Below are positions 1-5,249 of a DNA stretch of 5,249 bases, piece after piece (within the stretch, counting starts at the first letter, position 1; each line of letters opens with the position of its first letter). Source of the DNA: Chloroflexi bacterium RBG_16_48_8 (GTDB taxonomy: Bacteria > Chloroflexota > Anaerolineae > Anaerolineales > E44-bin32); contig MGNI01000054.1 of the NCBI GenBank assembly GCA_001795115.1, positions 5,520-10,768 on the forward strand, written 5' to 3'. A model generated the notes under the pieces. That model saw nothing but the letters and a program-made list of their open reading frames with translations. It was not told the origin of the DNA and did no database searches. Made by a program: the position numbers and the translations under genes.

Positions 1-1366
1 GGGGTGCGGATAATTGCTCGGCACGTTTCACGAGAACCCCTAACGCCGAAGCAGCCCTTTCCGGGAAACGATAATCTGGAACACGCGCCTTTCGAAAGAG
101 CTTGGCAGCATGATAAATCAGTTCCTCCCCCATCAAGGCGATGACAACCGGTTTGGAAGTGGAACGCACCACAGGAATAATTGCACCTGCGACCTCTGCC
201 GCTGTGGTCATGGGAGGTGGAGGCAGGATCACCATCACCCCATCCACGTCGTCATCGGCCAGTAGGGTACACAGACAGTTTGCATATTCTAGCGGTCCAG
301 CTGAGGCCAGCATATCAATGGGATTTCGGAGACTTGCAGCAGGAGGCAGGATGTCTTTTAATCGATCCAGAGTGGCTGGGGCTAATTCAGCTAGGAGGAG
401 ACCTTGCGAGTCAAGCGCATCCACTGCTATTGCACCGGGACCACCAGCATTCGTCAAGATAGCCATCCTTCTTCCATGAGGTAAAGGACACCAGGCCAAT
501 GCCCGTGCCCAATCAAATAACTCCTCACTGGTTTCCGCCCGGATCACACCCGCGCGATTAAAAGCCGCGGTAAAAGCTGCATCCTGTCCTGCGAGAACTC
601 CCGTGTGGGAAGCCACCGCATCGCGACCGCGTTGTGAACGACCCACCTTGATCGCAATAATTGGCTTCTTGGCTGAAACCTTTTGGGCTTGCTCGATGAA
701 TGCTCGCCCATCCCCAACACCTTCCAGATACATCGTGACCACATGCGTATTCTCATCCTCCGCTGTTGGGGTCAACAGATCGGTTTCATTCAAATCCATC
801 TGATTTCCCAGACTCACCAACCGAGACAATCCGAATCCTTGTCCCCTGGCCCAGTCGATAACAGCCTCACAAACAGCTCCGGAATGGGATAGGAAAGCGA
901 TATCCCCAGGTATTGGACCGGGCAGAGGCAGAAAGGTCGTATCAATGGGCAGATGAGTATCTAAAAAACCGATGCAATTGGGTCCGAGGACGCGAATCCC
1001 TGCCCGCTGCACGATCTCTAAGCACTTCAACTCCAAAACCTCACCTTCATGACCGGTCTCCTTGAAGCCCCCAGAAGCGATAATGGCGAAGGGAATGCCT
1101 CGTTGACCACACTCCTCCAAAACTCCTGGCACGGCTTCTGCAGGTATCACGATCACCACAAGATCGACGGGGTCAGGGACGCTGGCTAAATTGGGATAGA
1201 TCTGACGATCAAAGAGACGACCCATGCGAGGGTTCACAAAATACAACTCACCCCGGTAATTAGACACCACCAAATTACGTGCAACTCCATACCCTAATTT
1301 GGAAGGATTTTGAGAGGCGCCCACAATGGCCACTCCCCTTGGGGAGAAAAGCCTTTCAAAGAGCAT
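1..1366 (-). CDS. ADP-forming acetate/acyl-CoA ligase, alpha-type N-terminal part (partial, 3' end outside window)
   Basis: This is the start of an NDP-forming CoA synthetase. The family interconverts acyl-CoA + ADP + Pi with the free acid + ATP + CoA in the cytoplasm, usually to make ATP from acetyl-CoA during fermentation. I read 455 uninterrupted codons from an ATG at 1366-1364. An AAGGAG Shine-Dalgarno (1380-1375) lies 8 bases upstream. Seen in order: a Rossmann CoA-binding domain (about residues 5-130, GVAIVGAS at 11-18, LGPNCIG at 127-133), a ligase domain with SHSG at 160-163, then SHTG at 253-256, whose His254 matches the family's phosphorylated histidine, and a third domain starting near NAGGPG (306-311). 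The family usually has SQSG where this protein has SHSG, a small oddity. The left edge cuts the gene, so I cannot tell whether it is a separate alpha subunit (usually about 460-480 residues) or an alpha-beta fusion of about 700. A Pat-type protein acetyltransferase is less likely because the phospho-His is present. The substrate acid is not determined. It is transcribed away from the replication genes. Confidence 0.93.
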   Translation of the reverse strand, partial: MLFERLFSPRGVAIVGASQNPSKLGYGVARNLVVSNYRGELYFVNPRMGRLFDRQIYPNLASVPDPVDLVVIVIPAEAVPGVLEECGQRGIPFAIIASGGFKETGHEGEVLELKCLEIVQRAGIRVLGPNCIGFLDTHLPIDTTFLPLPGPIPGDIAFLSHSGAVCEAVIDWARGQGFGLSRLVSLGNQMDLNETDLLTPTAEDENTHVVTMYLEGVGDGRAFIEQAQKVSAKKPIIAIKVGRSQRGRDAVASHTGVLAGQDAAFTAAFNRAGVIRAETSEELFDWARALAWCPLPHGRRMAILTNAGGPGAIAVDALDSQGLLLAELAPATLDRLKDILPPAASLRNPIDMLASAGPLEYANCLCTLLADDDVDGVMVILPPPPMTTAAEVAGAIIPVVRSTSKPVVIALMGEELIYHAAKLFRKARVPDYRFPERAASALGVLVKRAEQLSAP

Positions 1367-1481
1367 ATTTTATTCTCCTTATGCAACAGGATCCTTCCAC
1401 GACTCAACGCGTACAAAAGCCTTAGGATCCCTTGTGAATTTGGCGAACTCCCTCGGAAATTGGGAAGTATTTCAAGAGAGA

Positions 1482-1553
1482 GGGCAACATAACCATCATC
1501 TGGTGGGGAGCAAGGTTGGCTGGGTTTCTCCTCCTCACTGGAAGCAGTTGCCC
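1482..1553 (+). other. Nested inverted repeats, possible structured RNA or cruciform
   Basis: The outer arms GGGCAAC (1482-1488) and GTTGCCC (1547-1553) are perfect 7-base complements. Inside them, 1499-1510 pairs with 1531-1542 over 12 consecutive positions: nine Watson-Crick and three G-U pairs, if the plus strand is read as RNA. On the minus strand those three would be A-C mismatches, so the plus orientation folds better. The loop is 20 bases (1511-1530) and the internal loop is 10 by 4. No poly-T tract follows, so it is not an intrinsic terminator, and I recognise no riboswitch consensus. It lies upstream of both plus-strand promoter candidates and inside the possible leader of the minus-strand gene. 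Chance formation is quite possible in a spacer this long. Confidence 0.3.
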
Positions 1554-1573
1554 CCGTATCTGGAATGCGCCCA

Positions 1574-1602
1574 TTGAGATGGAGCTGCCGCTATTTTTTA
1601 AT
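1574..1602 (+). promoter_or_regulatory. Candidate sigma-70-like promoter for the nuclease-dnaB operon (distal)
   Basis: A -35 box TTGAGA (1574-1579) is separated by exactly 17 bases from a -10 box TTTAAT (1597-1602), giving 10 of 12 consensus matches. Initiation would fall near 1609, leaving a leader of about 290 bases before the nuclease-family gene. It reads straight into the candidate minus-strand promoter at 1611-1639. The boxes are seen directly; promoter activity is inferred, and T-rich DNA produces such matches by chance. Confidence 0.45.
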
Positions 1603-1610
1603 CAAGAGCA

Positions 1611-1639
1611 ATCATAATAGTAAATCCCTTTCACACCAA
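1611..1639 (-). promoter_or_regulatory. Candidate promoter for the CoA ligase gene
   Basis: Read on the minus strand, TTGGTG (1639-1634) is followed after 17 bases by TATGAT (1616-1611). The -10 matches consensus at five of six positions and the -35 at three of six. Initiation near 1604 would leave a leader of about 240 bases before the ATG at 1366. The -35 box sits inside the dyad at 1630-1645, the usual place for a repressor or activator site. Confidence 0.4.
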
Positions 1640-1645
1640 TGTGAA
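1630..1645. promoter_or_regulatory. Perfect dyad, possible operator
   Basis: TTCACA-CCAA-TGTGAA is a perfect 6+6 inverted repeat. With one mismatched pair it extends to CCC (1626-1628) and GGG (1647-1649). It covers the -35 region of the candidate minus-strand promoter and lies just downstream of the initiation point predicted for the distal plus-strand promoter, so a bound protein could affect both directions. The half-sites are those of a CRP-like site in inverted order, so I do not assign it to that family. No T-run follows, which argues against a terminator. Confidence 0.4.
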
Positions 1646-1735
1646 TGGGGTGCATCTCAAAACGATTCCCTTAAGTACACCCAAGGTGAGCGGTGTGGCA
1701 TACAAAATGGATTACACCCTGAAAAGGACTTTTGG

Positions 1736-1764
1736 TTGCATGCCCTTGGCCCGTGTGTTAGAAT
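1736..1764 (+). promoter_or_regulatory. Candidate extended -10 promoter for the nuclease-dnaB operon (proximal)
   Basis: A -10 box TAGAAT (1759-1764, five of six matches) is preceded by TGT (1756-1758), an extended -10 motif. A weaker -35, TTGCAT (1736-1741), lies 17 bases upstream. Initiation would be near 1771, giving a leader of about 128 bases before the ATG at 1899. The extended -10 can compensate for the poor -35. No other replication-gene promoter of this quality was seen farther downstream. Confidence 0.45.
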
Positions 1765-1782
1765 GCCTCCAAGAAATGCAGA

Positions 1783-1801
1783 TCAATTACCAAGGAATTG
1801 A
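1783..1801. promoter_or_regulatory. Small dyad in the operon leader
   Basis: TCAATT (1783-1788) and AATTGA (1796-1801) are perfect complements. CC/GG inside them can also pair if A1789 bulges out. It begins about 12 bases after the initiation point predicted for the proximal promoter, so it could be a small leader hairpin or an operator half-turn. It is AT-rich and short, and may mean nothing. Confidence 0.2.
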
Positions 1802-1898
1802 CTGGGTCATTAAGTTTCGAAAAATGTGAATACCCGGAAAGAATGAAAATCTCGTGACCTATTAAAGTAGAAAATGAAAAACGGTTGGAGGCCAGTGG

Positions 1899-2420
1899 AT
1901 GGTCGAGGTTGAAATCGACAGTATTCGTGTTAGTCTGATGTCTCAACATAGGGTTGTTATATTGAAGGAAATCCATTCTGAAAGATTTCTATCGATATGG
2001 ATTGGACCCTACGAAGCAGAGGCTATCACTGTCAGCCTTCAGGAGTTGGAGGTTTCACGCCCTCTAACGCACGACCTGCTCCGCAATTTGCTACTTGCCC
2101 TCGGTGCTGAGGTTAAGCAGGTGAATATCACCGAATTAAAAGATGATGTTTTTCACGCGAACATTATCGTAAGTGTTAATGGGCGTGAGATAGAAATCGA
2201 TTCTCGCCCTTCAGATGCATTAGCTCTCGCCGTTCGTGTCCACGTACCCATTTTCGTCGATGAAGCTGTTATGGAAGAAGCTGCATCGCTACCAGAAGTC
2301 AATGTTGAAGTTGGAGATGTTGTGGACGAAAGCACCCAAGAACGTTTAGAAGTATTCAAAGATTTTGTTGAGACACTTGACCTGGAAGACATCGACCCAT
2401 CCGAGGGAGATGAAGAATAA
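1899..2420 (+). CDS. Bifunctional nuclease family protein (DUF151)
   Basis: This is a 173-residue cytoplasmic protein of the DUF151/bifunctional nuclease family (PF02577 type). Plant and bacterial members have been reported to have DNase and RNase activity; the cellular role in bacteria is poorly defined. The whole family domain is visible at about residues 1-130: the opening EIDSIRVSL, IGPYEAEAI at 35-43, RPLTHDLL at 54-61 and the signature DSRPSDALALAVR at 101-113. The tail (about 145-173) is strongly acidic, ending DPSEGDEE. No signal peptide or membrane segment is present. The ATG is supported by GGAGG at 1887-1891, 7 bases upstream, and by the family's usual N-terminus starting at residue 1. 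It is the first gene of the plus-strand cluster, 101 bases before dnaB, and probably shares its promoter. Catalysis and any link to replication are inferred from family and position only. Confidence 0.93.
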   Translation: MVEVEIDSIRVSLMSQHRVVILKEIHSERFLSIWIGPYEAEAITVSLQELEVSRPLTHDLLRNLLLALGAEVKQVNITELKDDVFHANIIVSVNGREIEIDSRPSDALALAVRVHVPIFVDEAVMEEAASLPEVNVEVGDVVDESTQERLEVFKDFVETLDLEDIDPSEGDEE

Positions 2421-2521
2421 TCCCACGTGCTCAAGCCCACGCCTAAGATGTCACCTACCAGAGAACGGTCAACCCTTTCGCAAGTAGAACAGCCATCCCA
2501 TAAAGAGTATCCAAGCTTGGA
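2421..2521 (+). other. Spacer between nuclease gene and dnaB, with a perfect palindrome at dnaB
   Basis: These 101 bases contain no terminator hairpin with a T-run and no convincing promoter, so cotranscription across the gap is likely. The perfect 10-base palindrome CCAAGCTTGG (2511-2520) ends one base before the dnaB ATG. It occupies the place where a Shine-Dalgarno sequence should be, and no good one is seen. The nearest purine run, AAAGAG (2502-2507), is about 14 bases from the ATG, farther than usual. An in-frame TAA at 2501-2503 rules out a longer N-terminus. Confidence 0.5.
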
Positions 2522-3919
2522 ATGAGTGATTTAAATTTCTCGCCCCCCTTCCCTGCAGAAACCTCTCCTGAGAGTCGTCATCTTCAAACGATCCCGCATC
2601 TTCGCGAGGCAGAGGAAGCTGTTCTTGGAGCCGTGTTAGTTAACCCAGAAGTCTACTATGATGTTTCCCAATTTCTTTCTGCGGATGACTTCTTCCTTCA
2701 CCGCAACCGTTGGATTTGGGAAACCTATGATTCCCTTACAGAGAAAAGACTTCCCATTGATGTCTTAACTGTTTCTGAAGAACTGGAAAGCAGATCCCGC
2801 CTGGAAGAATGTGGCGGTACCGCCTACCTCGCTTCCCTGATCGCGAACGTCCCCACATCCCTTCACGCAGAAGCCTATGGTCATCTTGTGGAGGAAACTG
2901 CTACTCGAAGACGGCTTCTTGATGCCGCCAACCAGATTGCTCGTTTGGCTTACCAAGGGGAAATGCAAATCCAAGATGTAGTAAACGATGCCGAGAAAGC
3001 TGTCTTTGGGGTTAGCGAGCGCAGACTAACCCACGAACTTCAGCCCATCAAACAAGTTCTGAGCGAGTATTATGATCGCATCGATTACCTGGCGCGGCAC
3101 CGGGATGAATCCCTGGGTGTCCCAACAGGCTTTATCGATTTGGATCGCCTATTGGGAGGGATGCAACCCAGCGATTTGCTGATCATTGCTGGGCGACCCG
3201 GCCAAGGTAAATCTGGCTTTTGTCTTTCGGTGGCCAAAAATGCAAGCCAACTCTATAAAAAACACGTGGCTGTATTTTCATTGGAGATGTCCAACGAGCA
3301 GGTGGCACAACGCATTGTTGCTCAGGAAACGTCCATCAATTCTCAAAGGTTGCGCCTGGGTGATGTTCGGGATGATGAATGGCCCCTTTTCACGCAAGCT
3401 GTCAGTGCCCTGAGTGAAACCAACATCTTTCTTGACGACACCCCTGCCATTACCCCACTTCAATTAAGGACAAAGTGCCGTCGGCTGCACATGGAGCTTC
3501 GGCTCGATCTCATTATTGTGGACTACCTTCAGTTGATGACAGGCGACACGAGGATGGAGAATCGTGTCCAGGAAGTCTCCTACATTTCGCGTAATTTAAA
3601 GGTGCTCGCCAGGGAGTTGCATGTTCCTGTATTGGCAGCAGCTCAGCTATCACGCGCAGTTGAACAACGTGCTGATAAAAGACCCGTGCTCTCCGATCTA
3701 AGAGAATCCGGCAGTTTGGAACAAGATTCGGATGTGGTGTTATTCATCTACCGACCAGATCAGTACGAGACAGATACTTTAAAGGAAAACCTTGCAGAAA
3801 TTATTGTATCCAAGCATCGCAACGGTCCTGCGGGAAGTGTGGAACTCGTATTCAGGAAAGATTTGGCGAAATTTGAAAATGCGGAGACGCGCCATGTCTC
3901 CTTCAGTGAAACTGCGTAA
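2522..3919 (+). CDS. dnaB: Replicative DNA helicase DnaB
   Basis: DnaB is the hexameric 5'-3' replicative helicase that unwinds the fork and contacts primase. This copy has 465 residues, a normal length for the family, with no intein or frameshift. The N-terminal domain (about 24-125) contains EEAVLGAVL near 31-39. A linker (about 170-195) leads to PTGFIDLDRLLGG (201-213) at the start of the RecA-like domain. Walker A is GRPGQGKS at 224-231, slightly different from the common ARPxMGKT. FSLEMS (252-257) carries the presumed catalytic Glu255, and Walker B is LIIVDYLQLM (330-339) with Asp334. AAQLSRAVEQR (373-383), DLRESGSLEQDSD (392-404) and KHRNGPAG (431-438, with the arginine-finger-type Arg433) complete the family motifs. 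Translation starts at the ATG just after a palindrome; a clear ribosome binding site is lacking. The DnaD-like gene follows after 34 bases, and the loader gene after that, so helicase and loading factors are encoded together. Confidence 0.97.
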   Translation: MSDLNFSPPFPAETSPESRHLQTIPHLREAEEAVLGAVLVNPEVYYDVSQFLSADDFFLHRNRWIWETYDSLTEKRLPIDVLTVSEELESRSRLEECGGTAYLASLIANVPTSLHAEAYGHLVEETATRRRLLDAANQIARLAYQGEMQIQDVVNDAEKAVFGVSERRLTHELQPIKQVLSEYYDRIDYLARHRDESLGVPTGFIDLDRLLGGMQPSDLLIIAGRPGQGKSGFCLSVAKNASQLYKKHVAVFSLEMSNEQVAQRIVAQETSINSQRLRLGDVRDDEWPLFTQAVSALSETNIFLDDTPAITPLQLRTKCRRLHMELRLDLIIVDYLQLMTGDTRMENRVQEVSYISRNLKVLARELHVPVLAAAQLSRAVEQRADKRPVLSDLRESGSLEQDSDVVLFIYRPDQYETDTLKENLAEIIVSKHRNGPAGSVELVFRKDLAKFENAETRHVSFSETA

Positions 3920-3953
3920 GTAATTCATGAAGCACAATCAAAGCAAATCCTAG

Positions 3954-4658
3954 ATGAAACCGTCGCAAATTTTTTCCGGATTCACACCAGGGAAGATAGG
4001 GACCACTCCCATCCCAAACCCTTTCTTTAGCGAATTATTACCTGTCATTGAGCATCTCGGCGAGCTTAAGGTCACACTTTACGCCTTCTGGGCTCTATAC
4101 AAAAAGGAAGGTCCTTTCAGATACCTCCGAAAAACCGAGATGGCGGAAGACCAACGTCTCCTCTCTGCACTTCAGGAAGCAGATTTACCCGCTGAAGAAT
4201 CTTTAGAGGACGCCTTGGAGCGCGCCTTTGCGCGGGGTACACTTCTGAAAGCTTCAATAACCTTTTCCCGGGGAGTGGAGGTCTTTATCTTCCTCAATAC
4301 TCCGAAGGGAAGGGCAGCGATCGAAGCCATTGAAGCGGGTAAATGGAAACCCAGTGGAGAGAAGGAATCACCCATTCATTTGGAGGTTGAGCTTCCTAAT
4401 ATTTTTACTTTGTACGAGCAGAACATCGGTGCCTTGACACCCATGATCGCGGAGACTCTTCGGGATGCGGAGAGAAGTTTCCCTTATAGTTGGATCGAAG
4501 AAGCTATTACTATCGCAGTTGAGAATAATGTTCGTAAGTGGACGTACATAAACGCCATCCTTGATGGGTGGCAAACCCGAGGGAAGGATGCCCGAGAAGA
4601 TCGAGGAGACACTGAAAAAGCTCGCCGAAAATACCTCAAAGGATGGTTCGACGACTGA
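3954..4658 (+). CDS. DnaD-domain primosomal protein
   Basis: This 234-residue protein resembles the DnaD/DnaB primosome proteins that help load the replicative helicase onto DNA at origins or restart sites in Firmicutes. Residues 25-130 look like an N-terminal winged-helix region: helix ELKVTLYAFWALYKKEG (37-53), helix ESLEDALERAFARG (82-95), then the strand-rich KASITFSRGVEVFIFL (99-114). Residues 148-210 match the DnaD C-terminal helical domain (PF07261 type): PNIFTLYEQNIGALTP, then EEAITIAVENNVRKWTYINAILDGW. This contains the YxxxILxxW motif with Tyr198, Ile202, Leu203 and Trp206, implicated in DNA binding in DnaD. The charged tail ends KARRKYLKGWFDD. No Shine-Dalgarno is evident before the ATG; the start is chosen because the GFTPGK segment lies only about eight residues in. 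The last 71 bases overlap the loader gene. The domain assignment is firm; the exact partner contacts are inferred. Confidence 0.88.
   Translation: MKPSQIFSGFTPGKIGTTPIPNPFFSELLPVIEHLGELKVTLYAFWALYKKEGPFRYLRKTEMAEDQRLLSALQEADLPAEESLEDALERAFARGTLLKASITFSRGVEVFIFLNTPKGRAAIEAIEAGKWKPSGEKESPIHLEVELPNIFTLYEQNIGALTPMIAETLRDAERSFPYSWIEEAITIAVENNVRKWTYINAILDGWQTRGKDAREDRGDTEKARRKYLKGWFDD
4579..4590 (+). promoter_or_regulatory. Ribosome binding site deciding the loader start
   Basis: GAGG (4579-4582), in a purine run ending directly at the ATG of 4588-4590, gives a 5-base spacing. This site lies within the coding sequence of the DnaD-like gene. The only other upstream candidates in frame after the stop at 4549-4551 are TTG 4561 and ATG 4564, and they lack a comparable motif. 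I therefore favour ATG 4588. Its position allows ribosomes finishing the upstream gene to re-initiate here. Confidence 0.6.
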
Positions 4659-5249
4659 AGCCAGCCCTGGTCGAAGAAGCAACCAACTTGGCGACCCTAA
4701 TTGCCCACTTTGCCATGGTGTGGGTTATTTACGGCGCGATCTGCCCATCGATCATCCCGACTTCGGTAAGCTCGAAATCTGCTCATGCCGAGATGAAGCC
4801 ATCCATAAGAAAATCCGTGATCGCCTCTTCCGATTCAGCAACCTGGATGAATTGAAGCATTTTACTTTCGATACCTTCAGACCTCGCGGTCGGATGGGGC
4901 TGGGCGAGCAGCAGCAGGAATCCATTGAGCGTGCCTTCAACCAAGCAAGAACATATGCCAACTCTGTACAAGGTTGGCTCCTAATTCAAGGTCGCTACGG
5001 TTGTGGAAAAACCCATCTGGCGGCGGCAATTGCGAACGAGTGCGTGGATAAAGGAATCCCCACCCTCTTTCTCACCGTTCCAGATCTGTTAGATACCTTA
5101 AGATTTACTTTTGACTCCAGTGACGTCTCATTTGAGGAGCGCTTTGATGAAATTCGTCGGGCGCCCCTGCTTATCCTGGATGATTTCGGAACCCAGAGTG
5201 CCACCGAATGGGCGCGTGAGAAACTTTTCCAGATTTTAAATTTCCGCTA
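4588..5249 (+). CDS. DnaC/DnaI-type AAA+ helicase loader (partial, 3' end outside window)
   Basis: This is an ATP-binding protein of the DnaC/DnaI/IstB group, which loads DnaB rings onto single-stranded DNA. I read 220 codons in frame to the right edge. An N-terminal coil (1-35) precedes a probable zinc site: C39-x2-C42 (CPLCHG) and C65-x-C67 (CSC), as in DnaI-type and phage-type loaders. The AAA+ core starts near residue 92 (FTFDTF) and contains Walker A GRYGCGKTH at 135-143 (Lys141, Thr142) and Walker B LLILDDFG at 194-201 (Asp198, Asp199). Sensor and arginine-finger regions lie beyond the window. It overlaps the preceding DnaD-like gene by 71 bases in another frame, so the two products are probably made in linked amounts. 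IstB, the transposon homologue, is a weaker alternative because no IstA transposase is adjacent and dnaB is close by. The start is moderately certain; ATG 4564 would add eight residues. Confidence 0.9.
   Translation, partial: MPEKIEETLKKLAENTSKDGSTTEASPGRRSNQLGDPNCPLCHGVGYLRRDLPIDHPDFGKLEICSCRDEAIHKKIRDRLFRFSNLDELKHFTFDTFRPRGRMGLGEQQQESIERAFNQARTYANSVQGWLLIQGRYGCGKTHLAAAIANECVDKGIPTLFLTVPDLLDTLRFTFDSSDVSFEERFDEIRRAPLLILDDFGTQSATEWAREKLFQILNFR

Larger units (their letters stand above)
1367..1898. other. Divergent intergenic region, no convincing gene
   Basis: This 532-base stretch separates the minus-strand CoA ligase from the plus-strand nuclease/helicase operon. The short open frames in it (for example plus strand 1565-1801 and 1641-1829) encode no motif I recognise, have no good ribosome binding sites and overlap one another. 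I treat it as regulatory DNA. It contains candidate promoters in both directions, a 16-base dyad at 1630-1645, a second dyad at 1783-1801 and a nested stem structure at 1482-1553. I found no tRNA, no known riboswitch core and no convincing intrinsic terminator. The length is large for a bacterial divergent spacer, so a small RNA or a long leader is possible but unproven. Confidence 0.7.

Noticed and set aside
141..892. Several short plus- and minus-strand open frames in the left third
   Set aside because: They lie inside the continuous minus-strand CoA ligase reading frame, which has clear family motifs throughout; the short frames show none.
1388..1430. Direct repeat AGGATCC at 1388-1394 and 1424-1430
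   Set aside because: Seven bases, two copies, built on a simple palindrome; no further structure around them.
1571..1599. Possible intrinsic terminator: small CCAT/ATGG and AGC/GCT stems followed by a run of six T
   Set aside because: The stems are only 3-4 pairs and are not placed directly against the T-run. The T-run is better explained as part of an AT-rich promoter.
1596..1615. Resemblance of AATCAAGAGCAATC to the start of a SAM riboswitch
   Set aside because: Only the ATCAAGAG string matches; the following conserved core and pairing arms are absent.
1565..1829. Overlapping plus-strand open frames in the divergent spacer (1565-1801, 1641-1829), including a possible 17-codon leader peptide from ATG 1776
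   Set aside because: No recognisable motif, no good ribosome binding site, and they span the proximal promoter candidate.
2480..2507. Possible dnaB promoter TTCGCA-18-TAAAGA
   Set aside because: Poor -10 match and long spacing; cotranscription from upstream explains dnaB expression more simply.
4643..4961. Short open frames near the loader gene (plus 4643-4855, minus 4752-4961 and 4783-4971)
   Set aside because: They are out of frame with the loader coding sequence, which carries the zinc and Walker motifs.
4588..5249. IstB of an IS21-type insertion sequence
   Set aside because: No IstA transposase or terminal repeats are visible, and the gene overlaps a DnaD-like gene next to dnaB, which fits a chromosomal helicase loader.

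Overview
The window looks like a chromosomal segment from a Chloroflexota-type bacterium, probably Anaerolineae-like. This is an inference. It rests on the pairing of a DnaB helicase with a DnaD-domain protein whose N-terminus carries an FFSELLP...ELKVTLYAFW segment, followed by a zinc-motif AAA+ helicase loader, and on balanced base composition. No rRNA or tRNA is present to fix the taxonomy.

Left part (1-1366, minus strand): the first 455 codons of an ADP-forming acyl/acetyl-CoA synthetase (NDP-forming CoA ligase family), running off the left edge. It has an N-terminal CoA-binding Rossmann domain and an intact SHTG phospho-histidine motif. It is an energy-metabolism gene, apparently unrelated to its divergent neighbours.

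Middle (1367-1898): a 532-base divergent intergenic region with no convincing gene. It holds two candidate plus-strand sigma-70-like promoters (1574-1602 and 1736-1764) and one candidate minus-strand promoter (1611-1639). The -35 element of the minus-strand promoter lies inside a perfect dyad, TTCACA-CCAA-TGTGAA. A nested stem-structure candidate lies at 1482-1553.

Right part (1899-5249, plus strand): four co-directional genes forming a probable replication-initiation operon. They encode a DUF151 bifunctional-nuclease-family protein, the replicative helicase DnaB, a DnaD-like primosomal protein, and a DnaC/DnaI-type AAA+ helicase loader cut off by the right edge. The DnaD-like and loader genes overlap by 71 bases in different frames, which suggests translational coupling. 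The three replication genes make a coherent module: helicase, primosomal adaptor and ATP-dependent loader. The nuclease-family gene lies first, next to the promoters. The gene at the left edge and the loader at the right edge are partial because of the window, not through mutation. No mobile element, CRISPR array or RNA gene was seen.
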